Positions 55,699 to 64,000 of a stretch of DNA of 64,000 nt are shown in pieces (within the stretch, counting starts at the first letter, position 1; every line of letters starts with the position of its first letter). Under the pieces are notes generated by a model that worked only from the letters and a program-made list of their open reading frames with translations, was not told where the DNA came from and did not search any database. Source of the stretch: Planctomycetota bacterium (lineage in GTDB: Bacteria > Planctomycetota > PLA2 > JAEUHO01); assembly GCA_020631815.1 (NCBI GenBank), contig JACKGW010000007.1, positions 1 through 64,000 of the forward strand, written 5' to 3'. Both the position numbers and the translations under genes were made by a program.

Positions 55699-56922
55699 AT
55701 GCTGAACGAGATCCTCGAGCTGTTCCGACGCCTCGTCGAGCAGAGCGGCTCGGACTTGATCCTGCGTGCGGGACACCGTCCGGTGGCCCGGATCGACGGC
55801 CGCATCGTGCCGCTCTCGGAGAACGTGCTCTCCGACGAGCACCTCACGGCGCTCACGGACCACCTGCTGGACGGGCCGGGGCGTGAGCGCTTCGCGAACC
55901 GCCACGAGGCGGACTTGGCCGCCGTGTTCCCCGGCATCGGTCGCTTCCGTTGCAACCTGCTGCAGCAGCGCGGTCGTGTCGCCTCCGTGTTCCGTCACGT
56001 GCAGGAAACCGTGCCGACCATGGACGCGCTGCACCTGCCGTCCGACGTGCTGAAGCGGCTCGCCCTCCTGCGCCGCGGCATGGTGCTGGTCACGGGCATC
56101 GCGGGCTCGGGCAAGAGCACCACGCTCGCCACGATGATCGACCACATGAACCAGCAGACCTCGCGCCACGTCGTGACGATCGAGGACCCGATCGAGTTCG
56201 TGTTCCGCGACGCGAAGGCCGCGATCACGCAGCGCGAAGTCAACATCGACACGCCCGACTTCCAGAGCGCGCTCCGCGCCGCGATGCGTCAGACGCCGGA
56301 CGTCATCCTGGTCGGCGAAATGCGTGACGCCGAGACGGTGTCCGCAGCGCTGTCTGCGGCCGAGACCGGTCACTTGGTGTTGAGCACGCTGCACACCGTG
56401 AACGCCGTCCAGACGGTCGAGCGCATCATCTCGTTCTACCCCCCGCACTTGCGCGACATGGTGCGTCTGCAGCTGTCGTTGGTGCTGGAGGGGGTCGTCA
56501 GCCAGCGCCTCGTGCGCCGCCGCAACATGCCCGGTCGCGTGCCGGCCGTGGAGATCCTCCTCGGCACGCCCAGCGTCAAGGAGATGCTGCTCGAGGGGCG
56601 CACCCGCGAGCTGGCCGAGGCGCTGGAGCAGGGCCACGCGTACTACGGCAGCCAGAGCTTCAACCAGAGCCTGGCCCAGCTGATTCGCGACGGTCTGATC
56701 TCGCTCGAAGACGGCCTCGAGGCCGCCGACAACCCGGACGAGCTCCAGCTCACGCTGCGCGGCATCTCGAAGGGCGTCTCGAACAGCGACGTGGCCTTCG
56801 GTGCCATGGGCCAGCCGGCCCCCGCTCCGCGTGCCGGTGCCACGCCTCCGGCGCCGGCGCCCGCCCCGCGTCCCGGCGTGCCGGCGCCCTCGCGCATCCG
56901 TCAGGGCTCGTCGCAGTTCTGA
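55699..56922 (+). CDS. pilT: Pilus retraction ATPase PilT/PilU family
   Basis: 407 residues from the ATG at 55699 (GGAG upstream). A hexameric cytoplasmic ATPase that depolymerises the pilus. An N-terminal PAS-like domain (SGSDLILRAGHRPVARIDG) is followed by Walker A GIAGSGKSTT, the Asp box TIEDPIEFVF, Walker B VILVGEMRDAET and the His box TGHLVLSTLHT. The C-terminal motif reads SLAQLIRDG in place of AIRNLIRE, and a Pro/Ala-rich tail of about 50 residues follows. It could equally be PilU. Confidence 0.92.
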   Translation: MLNEILELFRRLVEQSGSDLILRAGHRPVARIDGRIVPLSENVLSDEHLTALTDHLLDGPGRERFANRHEADLAAVFPGIGRFRCNLLQQRGRVASVFRHVQETVPTMDALHLPSDVLKRLALLRRGMVLVTGIAGSGKSTTLATMIDHMNQQTSRHVVTIEDPIEFVFRDAKAAITQREVNIDTPDFQSALRAAMRQTPDVILVGEMRDAETVSAALSAAETGHLVLSTLHTVNAVQTVERIISFYPPHLRDMVRLQLSLVLEGVVSQRLVRRRNMPGRVPAVEILLGTPSVKEMLLEGRTRELAEALEQGHAYYGSQSFNQSLAQLIRDGLISLEDGLEAADNPDELQLTLRGISKGVSNSDVAFGAMGQPAPAPRAGATPPAPAPAPRPGVPAPSRIRQGSSQF

Positions 56923-57052
56923 CCCCTGGGTGCGGCCGCCAGCGCGGCCCGCCGTGCTCCCCGGCTCGGAAGGCCGCCGTGCCCCGGCGCGTCCAACCGG
57001 CGTGTCACCCCCGGGACGGCGTGGACGGGTAGGACAACCCGGCGCCAGGGCC

Positions 57053-57058
57053 TAGACT
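57053..57058 (+). promoter_or_regulatory. TAGACT -10-like box before the PDZ protein
   Basis: TAGACT, as at rpoN, lies 48 bases before the ATG at 57107. The -35 is weak. Confidence 0.35.
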
Positions 57059-57106
57059 CGGCCCGACGTGATCCCCCGGCCGGGCGGGACGCGTCAGGAG
57101 CCGTCG

Positions 57107-58429
57107 ATGAAGCCCCATGCCTTGCGCCGCGTTCTGCAGATCGGCTGCCTCGCCACGGGCGCCGGCGTCGTCGCTGCGGGCTTCCACCTGTTCGCGAACG
57201 TGCGGCCGGCCACGGCGGCCTGGGTCAACCGGCCGAGCAACCAGATCGAGCAGCGCTGGCGCGACATGGCGGGTGAGTACGACAGCGACGCGCGCCTCCT
57301 GGCCACGCAGGGCACGCGTCAGCAGGGCCCCGTCAAGCAGGAGACCGTCAAGGACGTGTTCCTGCGCTACGCGACGTCCACGCGCAACCCGAACCAGGTG
57401 CGCGACCCCGTCTGGTTCCCCTTCGTGGGGCCGAAGGCGCCGCCTGAGGTGGAGCCGAAGCCCACTGGACCGACCAACGTGCCGCCGCCTCCGACCGGCC
57501 TCGAGGCCATCGGCAAGCCGGTCATGGTCCTGAGCCGCACGCTGCTGTTCCAGTTCAACGGGCACGACAGCGACGGGGCCACTGCCATCAACGTCGGCGA
57601 GTTCATCCGCTACAGCGACAAGGATGCCAAGCGCTTCCGCTTGGTCGCGCTGGAGGAGGCGCCGGTCCTGGAGGTGCTCGAGGGCGACGGCACGCGCCGC
57701 GAGATCCTCGGCTCGCGCATCGTCTACGAGGCTCTGGACAAGGACGGCAACCGGGAGGGCGACCTCCGCGCGCTGCTCCTCCAGCCGTCCGTGGATCCCA
57801 AGCTGATCGAGATCATCAGCAGCGGGGGCTCGATCGTGCGCTTGGGCTCGGAGGCGGCTCCGGGTGCCGGCACGCCGGGTGCCCCCGTCGTCGTGACCGA
57901 CGGCACGACCCCCGTCAGCACCGACGGCACGCCCGGCACCGTCGTGGTGGAGACCGATCCCGACGCCCAGGCCATCACCGTGGCCACCGAGCTCTCCCGT
58001 CCCATCGAAGAGCTCACGCAGGAGGACCTGCGTCCCCAGGTCATCGAGTACTCCGAGACCGAGCGCGCGGTCGTGTTCGACCGCAACACCTACGAGTACA
58101 TCCGCTCGCGCGGCCAGGCGATCAGCGAGACCGTCAAGACGGAGGAGTTCGTCGACGGCTCGGGCCGCGTGGTCGGCATCCGCGTCACGGGCTTCGGCGG
58201 TGATGCGCCGATCGCCGCGCTCGACGTCAAGAAGGGCGACATCCTCAAGTCGATCAACGGTCGCCCGGTCACGTCGCGCGCCCAGGCCATCGAGATCGCG
58301 CAGACGCTGCGCGAAGACCAGCTCGTCACCGTGGTGATCGAGCGCCGGGGTCGCGACATCACCTACAAGGTCGATCCGCAGGATCCGCGCACGCGCCGCA
58401 ACATCCGCTACTTCGACAACCTGAAGTAG
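57107..58429 (+). CDS. PDZ-domain protein resembling GspC
   Basis: 440 residues from the ATG at 57107, preferred over GTG 57068 because AGGAG precedes it and a membrane anchor follows (about 8-30). A periplasmic Pro-rich linker is followed by a middle domain (about 140-240) with VGEFIRYSDKDAKRFRLVALEEAPVLEVLEG, similar in pattern to the GspC/PilP homology region. The C-terminal PDZ domain (about 345-430) has FGGDAPIAALDVKKGDILKS and EIAQTLREDQLVTVVIERRG. Such proteins link the inner-membrane platform to the secretin. It lies just after pilT. Confidence 0.8.
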   Translation: MKPHALRRVLQIGCLATGAGVVAAGFHLFANVRPATAAWVNRPSNQIEQRWRDMAGEYDSDARLLATQGTRQQGPVKQETVKDVFLRYATSTRNPNQVRDPVWFPFVGPKAPPEVEPKPTGPTNVPPPPTGLEAIGKPVMVLSRTLLFQFNGHDSDGATAINVGEFIRYSDKDAKRFRLVALEEAPVLEVLEGDGTRREILGSRIVYEALDKDGNREGDLRALLLQPSVDPKLIEIISSGGSIVRLGSEAAPGAGTPGAPVVVTDGTTPVSTDGTPGTVVVETDPDAQAITVATELSRPIEELTQEDLRPQVIEYSETERAVVFDRNTYEYIRSRGQAISETVKTEEFVDGSGRVVGIRVTGFGGDAPIAALDVKKGDILKSINGRPVTSRAQAIEIAQTLREDQLVTVVIERRGRDITYKVDPQDPRTRRNIRYFDNLK

Positions 58430-58543
58430 GCCGCGGCGGTGCCCGGCTCCTTGCGGTGAAGCGGCAACGCCGCGACGTGCGCGAGGTGCCAGGCTCCGCC
58501 CGTTCGTGATCGCGCGCGAGGAGGCGCTTCCGCGTCCCCTGGA

Positions 58544-58549
58544 TAGGGT
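58544..58549 (+). promoter_or_regulatory. TAGGGT box seven bases before coaX
   Basis: TAGGGT, seven bases, then the ATG at 58557. The intervening G-run could also act in ribosome binding. Confidence 0.35.
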
Positions 58550-58556
58550 GGGGGGC

Positions 58557-59333
58557 ATGGCAGGACCGCCCCCCCTCGACCTCATCCTCGTGCTCGACGT
58601 CGGCAACAGCGGCGCCAAGATCGGCGCCGTGCGCGGCGAGCAAGTCGCGGGCCCCGTGCGCCTGCCGCGTGCGGACGGCCGCGCCGTCGGCGACCTGGCC
58701 CGACCCATGTTGCAGGGCCGCAAGGCGGTCATCGCGGTCACGGGCAGCGACCCGCAGAAGATCGAGGGCCTGATCTGGGAGGTCCGCAAGCTGCGCTTGG
58801 GCACGCTCGTCGCGGTGGGGCCCGATCACAAGGGCATCCCTGCCGCGCACGTCGATGCGCCGGCGAAGGCCGGCGTGGACCGGCGCCTCCAGGTGCTCGC
58901 GGCCACGACGCTGGCCGGTGGTGCACCGGCCGCCGTGGTGTCGGCGGGCACCGCGCTCACGGTCGATCTCGGGGATGCGAGCGGCGCGTTGCTGGGGGGT
59001 GCCATCGCACCTGGGTTGTCGCTGGGCGCGAACGCGCTGAGCAGCGGCACGGCACTGCTGCCGAAAATCGACTTGGCCGGCGACACGACGATGCCGGGAC
59101 GCTCCACCGACGTGGCCATTCGCGCGGGGCTCTTGCTGGGCGCCGCCGGAGCGGTCGAGCGCCTGCTCGAGGCCTCGGGCTTGGAGGACGGCGCGCCGGT
59201 CTACCTCACCGGCCACGACGCGCCGCATCTGCAGCCGCACGTGCGGCGTGAGCTCAGACCGCATCCCGGCTTGGGCCTGCTCGGCGCGGCGCTCGCCGTG
59301 CGTGCGGCCCCTCCGCTCAAGGCCGACGCATGA
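58557..59333 (+). CDS. coaX: Type III pantothenate kinase CoaX
   Basis: 258 residues from the ATG at 58557; the frame also opens at GTG 58506. It phosphorylates pantothenate in the first step of coenzyme A synthesis. Sugar-kinase/actin-fold signatures are LVLDVGNSGAKIGA, AGVDRRLQVLAA and SAGTALTVDLGD, then GGAIAPGLSLGANAL. CoaX enzymes need a monovalent cation and resist feedback by CoA. The stop overlaps the pyrC start (ATGA). Confidence 0.9.
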   Translation: MAGPPPLDLILVLDVGNSGAKIGAVRGEQVAGPVRLPRADGRAVGDLARPMLQGRKAVIAVTGSDPQKIEGLIWEVRKLRLGTLVAVGPDHKGIPAAHVDAPAKAGVDRRLQVLAATTLAGGAPAAVVSAGTALTVDLGDASGALLGGAIAPGLSLGANALSSGTALLPKIDLAGDTTMPGRSTDVAIRAGLLLGAAGAVERLLEASGLEDGAPVYLTGHDAPHLQPHVRRELRPHPGLGLLGAALAVRAAPPLKADA

Positions 59334-60691
59334 GCACGCGCGGGCCCGTGCGCTGGGTCCACGTGAGGGACGCCGCGGCCATCGTGGCCCGCGGCGGCGA
59401 AGAGCCCGTCGCAGGTGACCTGTGGGTGCGCGGCGACGAGGTCGTCGCAGTCGGCGCCGCATCGCCCCCCGAGCCGCCCGCTCCCGGCGACGAGGTCGTC
59501 GAGATCGACGGGCGCAACCTGCTCGTTGCGCCGCCGTTCATCGACCTCCACGTCCACTTCCGCGAGCCCGGCGGCGAGGCCGCCGAGACGATCGCCACCG
59601 GTCGCGCCGCGGCGCTTGCCGGCGGCTACGGCACCGTCTACGCGATGGCCAACACGCAGCCCACGTGCGACACGCCCGACCAGGCGCGGCAGACCGCGCG
59701 CCACGCCGACGACGAGTCGCCGGTCGAGGTCGTACCCATCTCCGCGCTCAGTCGCGGCCTACGCGGGCAGGAGCTCGTCGATCTCGAAGCCATGGCCGCC
59801 GCGGGCATCGGCGCGTTCAGCGACGACGGCGCGTGGCTTGCCGACGAGCGTCTCGCACGGGATGCGTTCCGCTGGTCCGCGCGCGAAGGCGTGCCGCTCT
59901 GGCAGCACTGCGAGGACTTCGCCGTCACCGGCCCGGGTGTGGTGCACGCCTGCTCGTGCAGCGAAGCCGCGGGCTTGCCGGGCATCCCTTCGGCGAGCGA
60001 GGTCGTCGCCGTCGAGCGCGACCTGCAGCTCGCCGCGGATGCGGGCGCTCCGTTCCACGTCTGCCACTTGTCCACGCGCGGCGCGCTGGAGCTCGTGCGT
60101 CGTGCTCGCGAGCGCGGCGAGCCGGTCACCGCCGAGGTCACGCCCCACCATCTCGTGCTCACGGTCGAAGACGCGGTGGCCGGGGGCACCGACTTCAAGA
60201 TGAAGCCCCCGCTGCGTGACCCGTCCGACGTCGACGCCCTGGTCGACGGACTCGTCGACGGCACGCTGGGCGCGATCGCCACCGACCACGCGCCCCACAC
60301 GAAGGAAGCCAAGGCGCGTGGGTGGGCCAAGGCGCCCTTCGGCATCGTGGGCCTGGAGACGGCCTTCGCCGTCCTGTACTCGCGCCTGGTCCAGACGGGC
60401 CGCCTGCGGCTGGGTCGCCTCGTGGAGGCCCTCACCGCGGGGCCGGCGGCCATCGCCGGTCGCGACACGCCGGGGCTCGTGGCGCCGGGTAGGGGGGCCC
60501 GCCTCGTCCTGGTCGACCTCGAGCAGCGCCTCCCGGTCCACCCCGCGGACTTCCGCTCGCGCAGCCACAACACGCCGTTCGCCGGCCTCGAGCTGGCCGG
60601 ATGGCCCCTGGCCCTGTTGGATGGGCCCCGGACGCACCTGATCCGATCCGCGGCGGACGAGCGGATCCGCACGACGAGGTGCGGATCGTGA
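59330..60691 (+). CDS. pyrC: Dihydroorotase PyrC (class I)
   Basis: 453 residues. It closes carbamoyl-aspartate to dihydroorotate. It has zinc-site HVHFREPG, the substrate region YAMANTQPTCDTP, His in WQHCED and HVCHLSTRGA, and the catalytic ATDHAPHTKEAK. An Ala/Pro-rich loop near residues 40-50 is the only unusual part. It is coupled to coaX by a four-base overlap. pyrD is 40 kb away, so pyrimidine genes are dispersed. Confidence 0.94.
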   Translation: MSTRGPVRWVHVRDAAAIVARGGEEPVAGDLWVRGDEVVAVGAASPPEPPAPGDEVVEIDGRNLLVAPPFIDLHVHFREPGGEAAETIATGRAAALAGGYGTVYAMANTQPTCDTPDQARQTARHADDESPVEVVPISALSRGLRGQELVDLEAMAAAGIGAFSDDGAWLADERLARDAFRWSAREGVPLWQHCEDFAVTGPGVVHACSCSEAAGLPGIPSASEVVAVERDLQLAADAGAPFHVCHLSTRGALELVRRARERGEPVTAEVTPHHLVLTVEDAVAGGTDFKMKPPLRDPSDVDALVDGLVDGTLGAIATDHAPHTKEAKARGWAKAPFGIVGLETAFAVLYSRLVQTGRLRLGRLVEALTAGPAAIAGRDTPGLVAPGRGARLVLVDLEQRLPVHPADFRSRSHNTPFAGLELAGWPLALLDGPRTHLIRSAADERIRTTRCGS

Positions 60692-61178
60692 GGGCCAAGG
60701 CCCCGGGCCACCTGCCTCCCAAGTACCTGACATCCCTTCCGACAGGGACTTGCGGCCGAATCGGGGGGCGCGGGGCTCTGGAATGGGGTTTGCGCCCTGC
60801 CCCTCGTCCCTGCCTGTCCGGGCCAAGCCGCGGGCGACGCCAAATCCCTTTACCGGTGATTGCGTCGTCCGTAGAGTGGCCGCCGGACGGGCCCGGCCGA
60901 GAGGCCGGGAAACCGGGGGTGGACGGCTCCGACGCGTTCGTGTCATCGCGTGCTCCGGCACGTGGGGCGCTGCGTTCGATCCGTCTGCGCCCGGACTGGA
61001 GGGACGGCTCGTGCGGGCGAGGCAGAGAGGCCTCGTGCCGTGCGGGCGTCAGCGGCAGCGGACGCGTTCGCGCGCGAGGTGCGGCTGGCGGCTCGTCCAG
61101 GTTCCCCAGTTCCCGCCCTGTCCAGTTCCGGCATGTCCCGCACCCGTCACGCGGTGGCATGTCCCCGAGGAGTCTCCG
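60692..61178. other. 487-bp gap between pyrC and the large Ig-like lipoprotein
   Basis: No credible gene. The left 150 bp is plain GC-rich sequence. A good plus-strand promoter lies at 60849-60877, so the lipoprotein message would have a leader of about 295 bases, long for this window. I found no recognised riboswitch or strong hairpin in it. GAGGAG at 61167-61172 is the ribosome-binding site. Confidence 0.7.
60849..60877 (+). promoter_or_regulatory. Promoter of the large Ig-like lipoprotein
   Basis: TTTACC (60849-60854), a 17-base spacer and TAGAGT (60872-60877). It is one of the best -35/-10 pairs in the window. Confidence 0.55.
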
Positions 61179-63470
61179 ATGAAGCGGAATCCGAAGCGTT
61201 CCTCCCGCGCTGTCATGCGGGTGATGCGCCTCCGCGGTGCGACCGTTGCGGTCGCCCTGTTGGTCGGCGCGTTCGCAGCCTCGTGCGGCGGTGGTGGATC
61301 GAGCAGCCTCGACGCCATGCAGCTCGTCGAGTTCCAGATCGTGGACCGCGCGCTGCAGCCGGCCGCGCCGACGGGCAGCGTCAGCGTCCCGCGCAACGCG
61401 CAGTTCCGCTGCATCTTCAACGGCCCGGTGCTCGGCTCGACCGTCTCGTTCCAGACCATCCAGGTCCGGACGGGCGGCTCGTTCCAGTCGATCCCCGGCG
61501 GTTCGTTCCGCGTCACGGGCAACGAGGTCATCTACGACCCCACGCTCGAGGTGGACGGCACGCCGCGCCCCTTCGGCCTGGAGCCGCTGCAGCAGTACGC
61601 CCTCGACATCCCCTCGATCGACGAGCAGGCGGGCGTGGTGCAGAACCTCGACCTCGACCCCAACCGTCGCTCGTTCTTCACCAACTGGACGACGTCCGAC
61701 GGCTACCTCCGCGAGCTGCAGCCGCCCGAGGTCGAAGGCGTCTACTTCATCCCGGACCCGGATCCGATCACCCGCAACATCCCGGGTAACGGTCTCCTGG
61801 CCATCGTGTTCAACGAGGTCATGGACCCCGCCAGCTTCACGCAGGCTCCGTTCTCGGGTCCCGATCCGAACACGGGCGTCGACGTCCGCTACACCAGCGC
61901 TCCGATCAACGGTGCCAACGGTGTCGCCGACGCGCCGGTCCCCGGCTCGTTCAGTCACGACGCTGCGGCCACCACCTTCTTCTTCCGCCCGACGTTCTCG
62001 TTCGGCAACGCGAAGCTGATCTTCACGGTCGCCGTCTACCAGGTGCTCAAGGACCTGTCGGGCAACCAGCTGGTCAACCCGCAGAGCTGGGGCCCCTTCA
62101 CGTGTGACGGCGAGGGCATCGCGACGGGCAAGCTGCTCCGCGAGGACTTCGAGGTCGCCACCGAGCGTGACGGCTCCACCTCCGACGCCGACTGGGGCTC
62201 GTCCGAGGCCGGCGTGCTGCTCAGCCAGCCGCTCGTCAGCCGTGACGTGGTCATCACGGGCTCGGACTTCGACGCGGGCAGCGACTTCTCGGGTGAGGGC
62301 TACAGCGGTAGCACCCCCGGCCCGCACGCGGCCATCCAGTCGGGAGCGGCCCAGGCCGTCACGGGCGGTCGTGGCCAGTACATCACGCTGGACGCCCCTC
62401 TGGTCGGCAAGGACCGCAACAACTACACGCCGGCCCCGAACCCCGCGACCAGCGTGGGTCGCCGCGTGATGCAGAGCTACTCCGACGTCGAGATGGGCCC
62501 GAAGGGCAGCATCACGCGCATGGGTATCGGCCCCGACCTCAACGCCACGTTCTCGAGTACCTACAACGGCGTGATCCTGCGCTTCGGCTACCAGAAGAAC
62601 GACTCGATGAGCCTCGGCTCGTCCTTCAACGGCAACTACGCGGGCAACCCGACCGAGGTCTACCGCGGCTCGTTCTCCGTGGCCCAGAAGGCCAACGTGG
62701 GCAACTACCCCGGGACCAACAACGCCGGTACCACGGCCGTCAGCGCGGTGAACCCCTGCACGCCGGCCCACAACAACCCGCTGTACACGTACACGGGCCA
62801 CCTCATGTGGCCGACCCCGACCACCTACTTCAAGTGGGATCCCGGCACGGGTGACGTGAACGACAGCGTCCTGCTGTTCGACATGAGCGTGCCGGAGAGC
62901 ACGGGCACGTTCCAGCAGATCCGCGGCTGGTGGGCCATGCAGTACCCCTGCGCCGGCTACAACCTGGGCCTCAACGCCTTCATCGGCGGCTTCCCCACGC
63001 GCTTCCTGCTCTCGGGCTTCGAGGAGGACACCCCGAACCCGCCCGAGAACCTGAGCGGTGGCGCGGCCCAGAACATCAAGAACCCCGACCACCTGGTCCT
63101 CGACGCCCTGTTCACGGTCACCAAGGTCGAGAGCATCGGTCAGTCGCTGTTCTACGGTCCTCCCGGACACGTCTGGAGCTCGCCCTTCGGTGAGACCTTC
63201 GGTACGGACACGAACTACCTGACGCCCGAGGTCGACCCCTCTGTCCAGAGCGGTGGTGCCCAGGTCATCCTGGAGTTCCAGGGCGCGATGGCCGTCGAGC
63301 CGGATCGCCGCACGATCAACGCCGGCTTCGCCTCCACGGGCTGGACCCGCGAGATCGACGACTGCGACGGGTTCCCCTTCATCCGCTGGCGCGCCACGCT
63401 GCTGAGCAACCTGCTGAGCGGCCAGGTCGCCCGGGTGAACCGCATCCTCATCCCGATGATCTCGAACTGA
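61179..63470 (+). CDS. Large lipoprotein with bacterial Ig-like (Big_5/SbsA-type) domain
   Basis: 763 residues from the ATG at 61179 (GAGGAG upstream). The signal peptide ends in lipobox FAASCGGGG (Cys near 36). Two Ig-like stretches appear in the N-terminal 300 residues, with the typical NAQFRCIFNGPV and LLAIVFNEVMDPASF; the latter is the SbsA/Big_5 signature. The remainder (about 330-760) is a Gly/Asn/Ser-rich beta structure with few charged residues, perhaps a lectin- or jelly-roll-like domain. Likely an outer-surface protein; function unknown. It has its own promoter and is followed by two hairpins. Confidence 0.8.
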   Translation: MKRNPKRSSRAVMRVMRLRGATVAVALLVGAFAASCGGGGSSSLDAMQLVEFQIVDRALQPAAPTGSVSVPRNAQFRCIFNGPVLGSTVSFQTIQVRTGGSFQSIPGGSFRVTGNEVIYDPTLEVDGTPRPFGLEPLQQYALDIPSIDEQAGVVQNLDLDPNRRSFFTNWTTSDGYLRELQPPEVEGVYFIPDPDPITRNIPGNGLLAIVFNEVMDPASFTQAPFSGPDPNTGVDVRYTSAPINGANGVADAPVPGSFSHDAAATTFFFRPTFSFGNAKLIFTVAVYQVLKDLSGNQLVNPQSWGPFTCDGEGIATGKLLREDFEVATERDGSTSDADWGSSEAGVLLSQPLVSRDVVITGSDFDAGSDFSGEGYSGSTPGPHAAIQSGAAQAVTGGRGQYITLDAPLVGKDRNNYTPAPNPATSVGRRVMQSYSDVEMGPKGSITRMGIGPDLNATFSSTYNGVILRFGYQKNDSMSLGSSFNGNYAGNPTEVYRGSFSVAQKANVGNYPGTNNAGTTAVSAVNPCTPAHNNPLYTYTGHLMWPTPTTYFKWDPGTGDVNDSVLLFDMSVPESTGTFQQIRGWWAMQYPCAGYNLGLNAFIGGFPTRFLLSGFEEDTPNPPENLSGGAAQNIKNPDHLVLDALFTVTKVESIGQSLFYGPPGHVWSSPFGETFGTDTNYLTPEVDPSVQSGGAQVILEFQGAMAVEPDRRTINAGFASTGWTREIDDCDGFPFIRWRATLLSNLLSGQVARVNRILIPMISN

Positions 63471-63486
63471 GGACGGCTGACGTTGC

Positions 63487-63510
63487 GGCGCCTCGCCAGC
63501 ACGAGGCGCC
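63487..63510 (+). terminator. First hairpin after the large lipoprotein
   Basis: GGCGCCTCG-CCAGCA-CGAGGCGCC is a perfect 9-bp stem 16 bases past the stop. There is no T-tract, which is common in GC-rich genomes. Confidence 0.6.
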
Positions 63511-63523
63511 GTGACACACGTGT

Positions 63524-63546
63524 GCACCCGGGGACACGCCGGGTGC
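63524..63546 (+). terminator. Second hairpin after the large lipoprotein
   Basis: GCACCCGG pairs with CCGGGTGC around a seven-base loop. A pyrimidine-rich tract follows at about 63576-63606, which could assist termination. Confidence 0.5.
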
Positions 63547-63738
63547 GCACGGCATGCCTCGCCCCGTGTCACGCCTTGCTTCTCCCTCTTTCCCCTTCCC
63601 TTTCTCCATGAGTCCTCGTCCCGGGTACCGGGGCGAGGCCCGGGTGGCAACGAGTCGAGCTCCGGACGCTCGCCCACTTGGTCTCACCAGAGCACCCGTC
63701 GTCAGTCGCTGACCGGGTGTCTGAAGGAGTTCTCGCCG

Positions 63739-64000
63739 ATGCGTCGAGCCCGCTCGTCCTTGATCTTCGCCCTGGCCCTCACCCTCGCGGTCTCCGTCTC
63801 GATGACGTCCTGCGGTGGGAAGACGGGGGGCCCGGACCCGAGGTTCGTCCTGGTCAGCTTCAACTTGCCGGACATCAGCGGCATCCCGCTGAACCAGGCC
63901 CTCATCCTGACCTTCAGCGAGGACGTGGACCCGGACACGATCACGCTGGACACGCTTCGCGTGATCGGTGCCACGGGCCCGTTCTTCGAGGCCACGATCG
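63739..64000 (+). CDS. Ig-like lipoprotein, 5' part only
   Basis: 87 codons are visible before the window ends. The ATG at 63739 follows GAAGGAG. The signal peptide ends in lipobox SMTSCGG (Cys near 27). The mature start contains LNQALILTFSEDVDPDTITLD, the SbsA/Big_5 Ig-like signature, so it belongs to the same broad class as the lipoprotein before it. The two probably form a tandem group that continues to the right. Confidence 0.75.
   Translation, partial: MRRARSSLIFALALTLAVSVSMTSCGGKTGGPDPRFVLVSFNLPDISGIPLNQALILTFSEDVDPDTITLDTLRVIGATGPFFEATI

Noticed and set aside
60432..63677. A 1081-codon minus-strand open frame opposite pyrC and the large lipoprotein
   Set aside because: Shadow of the well-supported plus-strand genes; no signal, motif or ribosome-binding site.

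Overview
The window is a GC-rich (roughly 70%), gene-dense bacterial chromosome segment. No rRNA is present, so taxonomy is inferred from gene content. LPS synthesis (waaA), many small Sec-dependent lipoproteins, a prepilin with a C-terminal FADGG motif, zinc-ribbon/single-TM low-complexity proteins and an rpoN-hpf-ptsN-HPr-EI cluster fit a diderm. My best guess is a deep-branching planctomycete. No insertion sequence, prophage or CRISPR array was seen; this reads as a core chromosome.

Layout. 1-5.1 kb (minus): argG, a DUF1611 P-loop gene, lipB and nadA, tightly packed, with corA upstream. 5.3-5.7 kb: tRNA-Arg(ACG), then a structured stretch ending in a plus-strand terminator with no gene before it. 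5.7-12.5 kb: a Tyr/Arg-rich secreted protein, DUF309, a squalene-cyclase-like lipoprotein, a membrane protein, an E1-TusA-pseudoE1 fusion, a GspF-like protein and a zinc-ribbon membrane protein. 12.5-23.8 kb: uvrB-uvrC, a transaldolase-like gene and a Xer recombinase (minus), then lspA-pyrD, secA and waaA. 23.8-28.2 kb (minus): an 899-residue anchored repeat protein and three tandem paralogous small lipoproteins. 28.4-36.6 kb: metK, a prepilin behind a sigma-54-like promoter, an exported protein, dnaE, a HEAT-repeat lipoprotein and a small unknown. 36.7-45.2 kb: dnaX-recR, rpoN-truA-hpf, then ptsN, HPr and EI. 45.4-58.4 kb: pilM, pilN, a pilO/pilP-like fusion and a secretin; RNase E/G with a large internal insertion; rplU-rpmA-obg; pilT; and a PDZ protein resembling GspC. 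58.5-64 kb: coaX-pyrC and two large Ig-like lipoproteins, the second cut by the window edge.

How the genes work together. The pilus/secretion genes (pilM/N/O-P, secretin, pilT, PDZ/GspC-like, GspF-like, prepilin) together cover most of an envelope-spanning type IV pilus or type II secretion machine, although no assembly ATPase is visible. rpoN and the nitrogen-type PTS proteins form a regulatory block without a sugar permease. Several genes carry a TANNNT box 6-7 bases before the start codon, which suggests leaderless transcription.

Most notable items: the E1-TusA-pseudoE1 fusion, the three-member EDYYDA lipoprotein family, the acidic insertion inside RNase E, the leaderless promoter pattern, and the orphan structured RNA before the Tyr/Arg-rich secreted protein.
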